NCBI GenBank assembly: GCA_016712565.1
Contig: JADJQU010000003.1
Coordinates: 372,001-436,000, forward strand
Length of the DNA stretch: 64,000 nt
Source of the DNA: Planctomycetota bacterium
GTDB taxonomy: Bacteria > Planctomycetota > UBA1135 > GCA-002686595
Direction of reading: 5' to 3'
The notes beneath the pieces are model-generated. The model had not been told where the DNA came from. It worked only from the letters and a program-made list of their open reading frames with translations, and ran no database searches. Positions 60,093 through 64,000 of this stretch are shown one piece after another; the stretch's first letter is position 1; the number at the start of each line of letters is the position of its first letter. Made by a program: the position numbers and the translations under genes.

Positions 60093-60551
60093 ATGGCGGC
60101 GCACGACCCCCAGACCATCACCAAGAAGGAGCTCGTCAACCGCATTGCGGAGCGCTCCAAGCAGACCAAGGTGGTGGTCAAGGACATCGTGCAGCAATTC
60201 CTCGACGAGATCGTCAAGGAGCTGGCCGACGGCAACCGGCTGGAGTTCCGCGAGTTCGGGGTGTTCGAGGTGAAGGAGCGCGCCGCGCGCACCGCACAGA
60301 ACCCGCGCACGCTCGAGAAGGTGGAAGTGCCGGCCAAGCGCGTGGTCAAGTTCAAGGTGGGCCGTCTGATGCGCCAGCACGTGGGCGACGACGACGAAGA
60401 CGTCGCCGGCGCGCCCGCGGCCGGGGCCAAGGCCTCGGCGGGCGGGAAGCCGCCCACTCGACCGGCCGCCGTGCCCCAGGTCGCGCCGCCCGCGGTGCCC
60501 GCGCCCCCGCGGGAGCCGCCCAAGCCGCCCCCCTCGAACTCGCCGTTCTAG
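60093..60551 (+). CDS. HU/IHF-family DNA-binding protein with proline-rich tail (152 aa)
   Basis: Nucleoid-associated protein. The HU core occupies ~10-105: TKKELVNRIAERSKQTKVVVKDIV, FLDEIVKELADGNRLEFREFGVFEV, the DNA-binding arm RAARTAQNPRTLEKVEVPAKRVV (proline-containing NPRT motif) and FKVGRLMRQHV. After an acidic DDDED patch comes a ~45-residue tail of Ala, Pro and a few Lys, ending PPSNSPF. Basic or Pro/Ala-rich tails on HU occur in some phyla and alter DNA compaction; this one is only weakly basic. A good promoter precedes the gene. Confidence 0.93.
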   Translation: MAAHDPQTITKKELVNRIAERSKQTKVVVKDIVQQFLDEIVKELADGNRLEFREFGVFEVKERAARTAQNPRTLEKVEVPAKRVVKFKVGRLMRQHVGDDDEDVAGAPAAGAKASAGGKPPTRPAAVPQVAPPAVPAPPREPPKPPPSNSPF

Positions 60552-60656
60552 GGCCCGTTCGTGTGCGCCTGCGGCGCGCCGGGGACTGCGCCTCCCGCGA
60601 CGCGGGGTTTGCCGCCCGTCCGTGACCTGCCGGGAATCAGCGCTCGACCCGCCGGC

Positions 60657-60704
60657 TGGCCCCGTGGCCCCGTGGCCCCGTGGCCCGGTGGCCCGGTGGC
60701 CCGG
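60657..60704. repeat. 8-base tandem repeat, 6 copies, in a convergent intergenic region
   Basis: Three copies of TGGCCCCG followed by three of TGGCCCGG lie between the HU gene and the convergent PLP-enzyme gene. The unit is rich in G and C and could change copy number by slippage without touching coding sequence. Confidence 0.85.
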
Positions 60705-60717
60705 GGAGCCCGGCGGC

Positions 60718-61980
60718 TCAGCGTCGGCCGGGCTGGACCTTGCCGGCCCCGCCCTTCCCGCCGGGGCGACGGGCGCCGCCCGGCTGGGTGGCCGAAGCCT
60801 TGGCGAGGGCCTGGTCCACGTCCGCGAGCAGGTCCTCCACGTGTTCGACGCCGACGGAGAGCCGCACCAGTCCGTCGGCGAGCCCCGCCGCGCGGCGCGC
60901 CTCGGCGGGAATGCTGGCGTGCGTCATCGACGGGGGCGTTTCCACCAGGGACTCGACCCCTCCCAGGGACTCCGCCAGCGTGAACAGGCGCGTGGAGGAG
61001 GCGAAGCAGTCGCCCGCGGTCACGCCGCCCCGCAGCTCGAAGGAGACCATGCCCCCGAAGCCGCGCATCTGGCGCTTCGCCAGGCCGTGCTGGGGGTGCG
61101 AGGCGAGGCCGGGGTAGTAGACGCGTTCCACCGCCGGGTGGGCCTCCAGGTGGCGCGCGATTCGCAGGGCGTTCTCGCCGTGGCGCTCCATGCGCAGCGC
61201 CAGGGTCTTCGTGCCGCGCAGCACCAGGAAGCAGTCCATGGGGCCCGGGGTCCCGCCCGCGGCGTTCTGGAAAAAGGCCAGCTCGGCGCGCAGCGATTCG
61301 TCGTTGCCGATCAGGGCGCCCCCGACCACGTCGGAGTGGCCGCCCAGGTACTTGGTGAGCGAGTGCAGGACCAGGTCCGCCCCCAGGGCCAGGGGTTGCT
61401 GCAGGTAGGGCGTGGCGAAGGTGTTGTCCACCACGAGCAACGCGCCGCGGGCGTGGGCCGCCTTGGCCGCCTTGGCGATGTCCGAGAGGCGCAGCAGCGG
61501 GTTCGAGGGAGTTTCCAGGTACACGTAGCGCGTCTTCTCCTCGATGGCGCGCACGATCTCCTCGGGCCGGGTGGTGTCCACGAAGGTGAAGCGCAGGCCG
61601 TAGCGCTCGAAGATCTTCTTGAACAGCCGGTAGGTGCCCCCGTAGAGGTCGTTGCCGGCGACCACGTGATCCCCCGGCAGCAGCCGGTCGCAGAGGGTGT
61701 TGAGCGCGGCAAGTCCCGAGGAGAAGCACAGCCCCCAGGCACCGCCCTCCAGGGCCGCCAGGTTCTCCTGCAACGCGGTGCGGGTCGGGTTGGTGGTGCG
61801 CGAGTACTCGTAGCCCTGCCGCGGCTTCGCCGGCGCATCCTGCTTGTAGGTGCTCGTGAAGTAGACCGGGGTCATCACCGCGCCGTTCTGGGGATCGGGC
61901 TCCTGACCGGCGTGGATCGCGAGGGTTTCGAATCGATCCGGGGCAGGCGGCACCGCGTGGTCCTTCGGCGTGGGGGTCAT
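60718..61980 (-). CDS. Cys/Met-metabolism PLP-dependent enzyme (cystathionine gamma-synthase/lyase family, 420 aa)
   Basis: Fold-type I PLP enzyme of the MetB/CGL group. Motifs: ETLAIHAGQEPDP, GYEYSRTTNPTRTALQENLAALEGG, SSGLAALNTL, YGGTYRLFKKIFERYG, VVDNTFATPYLQQPLALGAD, the PLP lysine in HSLTKYLGGHSDVVGG, LALRMERHGENALRIA, and the C-terminal SLGGVESLVETPPSMTHASIP with RLSVGVEHVEDLLADVDQAL. It could be a cystathionine gamma-synthase or gamma-lyase; the sequence alone does not decide. A ~25-residue Gly/Lys/Arg-rich tail is added. ATG 61980 gives the usual N-terminus. Confidence 0.93.
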   Translation of the reverse strand: MTPTPKDHAVPPAPDRFETLAIHAGQEPDPQNGAVMTPVYFTSTYKQDAPAKPRQGYEYSRTTNPTRTALQENLAALEGGAWGLCFSSGLAALNTLCDRLLPGDHVVAGNDLYGGTYRLFKKIFERYGLRFTFVDTTRPEEIVRAIEEKTRYVYLETPSNPLLRLSDIAKAAKAAHARGALLVVDNTFATPYLQQPLALGADLVLHSLTKYLGGHSDVVGGALIGNDESLRAELAFFQNAAGGTPGPMDCFLVLRGTKTLALRMERHGENALRIARHLEAHPAVERVYYPGLASHPQHGLAKRQMRGFGGMVSFELRGGVTAGDCFASSTRLFTLAESLGGVESLVETPPSMTHASIPAEARRAAGLADGLVRLSVGVEHVEDLLADVDQALAKASATQPGGARRPGGKGGAGKVQPGRR

Positions 61981-62050
61981 GGTCGAGAGTGTAGCGCCGT
62001 CGCCGGGGAGGCGCGTGCGGGCAGTATCATGCGGCCGGAGTCGCGAGCCC

Positions 62051-63790
62051 ATGCCCCAAGAAGCCAAGTCCACGGGAGGCGCGCGCGCGTGGGCCGCCCT
62101 GCTGTGCGCCGTCCTGGCGATCCTCTGGGGCAGCAGCGTTTCCATGTCCCACTCCCTGGGGTACGACGAGGCGATGCACGCCGAGGCGCCGGCCCTGCGC
62201 CTGTTGGCGGGCGTGCAGCAGGGGGAGTGGGGGACCGTGGGCGCGGCGTTCTTCGGCTGCGAGCAGTATCCCTTCGGCTATCCGCTGCTCCTCGCCCTCG
62301 TGCAGGCCTGCACGGGGCCCTCCGAACTGGCCTGCCGCGTCACGGGCCGCGTGCTGTTCGCCCTGACCGTGTTCCTGATCTTCCTGATCACCGAGCGCGC
62401 GGCGCGGGGAGCCGTCGACCGCGGCGCGCTGGATTCCACCCGCGCCCGCTTCGCGCCCTGGATCGCCCTGGGATTCGCGGCCCTCTCCCCGCTCGCCCTG
62501 GCCTACTCGGGCACGCTGTTCCTGGAAGGGCCCTTCCTGGCCGCGGCCGCGGCTTCCGTGCACCTGTGGCTCGCGCGGCGCGAGGCCCTGGGCCCGCGGG
62601 CGGCGCGTCTGGAGATCCTCACCGGCCTGCTGCTCGCCGCGGCGTTCTTCACCAAGTTCAACTACGCGGTGCTCCTGATCGGCGGCCTGTGTCTCGACTT
62701 TTTGGCGGAGGGCCTCGGGGCGCTGCGCGCCAAGGCGCTCGCTCCGTGGATCGCAAGCGCGGGACGCCTGGCGCTGCTTCCGGCCCTGTCCCTATTGTGG
62801 TGGTTCGTGCTGCCCTGGCCCGCGGGCCTGGAGACCGCGGCGTCCCACCGCGAGACGTTCGTCGCCTTCCTGCTGGGAAACCAGACGCTGGTCGCGCCCA
62901 AGACCTTCCCCGAGCGCGCCATCGACTGGCTGGCGGGCGTGTTCGCCAACCCGCGCGCCTTCTGCCTGGGGTGCCTGGGCGTGCTCGCGGCCCTGCGACG
63001 GGTGGGGCTCCCCCAGGTGCGCAGCTTGGGGTTCTTGGCCCTGGCCCTGGTGGTGCCCGTGGCGCTCCATCCCTACCACCTCGACCGGTTTCTGCTGCCG
63101 GGGGCCCTGGTGCTGTGGATCCTCGCGGGACTGGGCCTCGCCCTGTGTCTGCCGCGGGCCGGGGGCCGGGCCCTGGCCGTGCTCGCGGGACTGGTGGTGC
63201 TGTGTGGGGTGCGGCGCGACCTCGACACCTCCTGGCTGCCCCGCTGGGTGGTGACGCCCCAGGGCGAGGAGGTCGCGGCCTACCAGCGCGCCTACATGGC
63301 CGAGAAGATCTCGCTCCATCCCGCGCGGGTGCTGCCCACGGCCGGCCTCGATCGCGCCACCAGCGACGCCGCCCTGGATCTCCTTCACGGCCTGTGCGAC
63401 GCCGCGGGGAGCGGGGACCTGCACCTCTGCTGGCTCGGGCCCGTGGCCAAGCTGCCGCCCATGGCGATCCAATTGGGGCTGGTGCGGCGTGGGGGAGATC
63501 CCCGTCGGCTGCTGGACGATCCCGCCCGGGCCATGCTCCTCGGCGTGGCGCCGGCGGACCCGGGCTGGGACGACGGGGCCCTGGCCGCGGCCGCGGCGCC
63601 CTTCGATGTGGTGCTCGCCAGCGATCCGGTCACCGCGTTCGGGACGGGAGAATGGGCCTTCGTCCAGGGCCACGTCGAGCGCCTGTTGGCCCTGGGCTAC
63701 CGCCGGGACCTGGCCGGCCCCCTGCTCCAACGCCTGCCCATGGGCAAGGAGCGCAGCGTCCACTTGCTCGTCCTGCGCAAGCCGCGATGA
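62051..63790 (+). CDS. Polytopic membrane protein of the GT39/ArnT-like glycosyltransferase type (579 aa)
   Basis: About ten hydrophobic helices follow an N-terminal membrane segment. Shortly after the first helix comes LGYDEAMHAEAP, the acidic DE motif typical of GT39/ArnT-type transferases, then FGYPLLLALVQA. The last ~170 residues form a soluble domain with IQLGLVRRGGDP and PFDVVLASDPVTAF. Such enzymes transfer sugars from polyprenyl-phosphate donors at the periplasmic face; donor and acceptor here are unknown. ATG 62051 starts just before the first helix. It overlaps the following gene by ATGA. Confidence 0.8.
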   Translation: MPQEAKSTGGARAWAALLCAVLAILWGSSVSMSHSLGYDEAMHAEAPALRLLAGVQQGEWGTVGAAFFGCEQYPFGYPLLLALVQACTGPSELACRVTGRVLFALTVFLIFLITERAARGAVDRGALDSTRARFAPWIALGFAALSPLALAYSGTLFLEGPFLAAAAASVHLWLARREALGPRAARLEILTGLLLAAAFFTKFNYAVLLIGGLCLDFLAEGLGALRAKALAPWIASAGRLALLPALSLLWWFVLPWPAGLETAASHRETFVAFLLGNQTLVAPKTFPERAIDWLAGVFANPRAFCLGCLGVLAALRRVGLPQVRSLGFLALALVVPVALHPYHLDRFLLPGALVLWILAGLGLALCLPRAGGRALAVLAGLVVLCGVRRDLDTSWLPRWVVTPQGEEVAAYQRAYMAEKISLHPARVLPTAGLDRATSDAALDLLHGLCDAAGSGDLHLCWLGPVAKLPPMAIQLGLVRRGGDPRRLLDDPARAMLLGVAPADPGWDDGALAAAAAPFDVVLASDPVTAFGTGEWAFVQGHVERLLALGYRRDLAGPLLQRLPMGKERSVHLLVLRKPR

Positions 63791-64000
63791 AAGCCGACCC
63801 TTCCAAGCCGGAGGCGCGGGGCGGCGCGGGGCCGCGCGGATCCCTGGACGACTTCGCGGCGGAAGCCCTCGACTTCGGCGAGGTGCGCGCGCTGTTCGAG
63901 CGCCTGGCGCCGTCCTCCCTCGGTCGCGCGGCCCTGCGCCGCCTCGAGCCCCGCGAGGACGAGGACGCCCTGGGGGCCCATGCCCGGGCGCGCGAGATGG
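63787..64000 (+). CDS. N-terminus of a MutS2-like protein, cut by the window edge
   Basis: The frame opens at ATG 63787, overlapping the previous stop, and runs off the window after 71 codons. After a Gly/Pro-rich start comes AAEALDFGEVRALFERLAPSSLG and RAALRRLEPREDEDAL, which resembles the beginning of MutS2 (LEFxxI... SxxG...L..L.P). MutS2 binds branched DNA and collided ribosomes. With only the first 71 residues available the assignment is tentative. Confidence 0.55.
   Translation, partial: MKADPSKPEARGGAGPRGSLDDFAAEALDFGEVRALFERLAPSSLGRAALRRLEPREDEDALGAHARAREM

Overview
The window is a very GC-rich (about 70% by eye), gene-dense bacterial chromosome segment. Many neighbouring genes share 4-base ATGA or GTGA stop/start overlaps. 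The gene mix points to a Gram-negative-type Planctomycetota: an ECF sigma factor fused by overlap to a serine/threonine kinase gene, CRTAC1-type FG-GAP/UnbV secreted proteins, a secreted FG-GAP protein with a C-terminal domain I associate from memory with the Saltatorellus/Engelhardtia group, many lipoproteins, MlaEFD, and a fused SecDF. The phylum is inferred from gene content, not from a marker tree.

Layout. 0.6-5.3 kb: an unusual three-gene unit made of a divergent sigma-like protein, a small partner, and a GAF/AAA+/Fis protein whose AAA+ motifs are eroded. 5.3-10.4 kb: queA, thiE (with an 18-G tract at its 3' end), a CRTAC1-like protein and a TPR protein. 10.4-15.5 kb, minus strand: a five-gene sulfane-sulfur operon (MBL-rhodanese fusion, two YeeE/YedE halves, triple rhodanese, ArsR) behind a good sigma70-type promoter. 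15.7-18.6 kb: a lipoprotein, a zinc-ribbon protein and queG. 18.9-21.7 kb: ECF sigma / zinc-finger anti-sigma-TPR / secreted protein, closed by a clear terminator. 21.8-24.8 kb: a FliK-like and FlhB-C-terminal-like pair, then pdxA. 25-29.5 kb: a B12-type radical SAM protein, a secreted orphan and an FG-GAP protein.

29.8-40 kb is the accessory part. It holds a frameshifted ankyrin gene, ECF sigma plus kinase, a lipoprotein paralogous to the 26.8 kb orphan, a second copy of the sigma-like/partner pair, and a long carboxypeptidase-regulatory-like ORF interrupted by one TAG. GC falls visibly at about 35.5-39 kb. 40-42 kb (minus): ECF sigma / membrane anti-sigma / secretin-like secreted protein. 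42.2-43.0 kb: lexA preceded by a tiny membrane ORF.

43.7-64 kb is mostly housekeeping: nadB-hflX, a LysM protein, secDF, rplS, trmD, ribE, mlaE-mlaF-mlaD preceded by a lipoprotein built of repeated WPLF-like motifs, trpS, two lipoproteins, an HU protein with a proline-rich tail, a Cys/Met-metabolism PLP enzyme, a GT39-like membrane protein, and the start of a MutS2-like gene cut by the window edge.

The most novel material is the duplicated sigma-like/partner module (one copy with the degenerate AAA+ protein) and the WPLF-repeat lipoprotein next to the Mla lipid-transport genes. No rRNA, tRNA, CRISPR array or intact insertion sequence was recognised.
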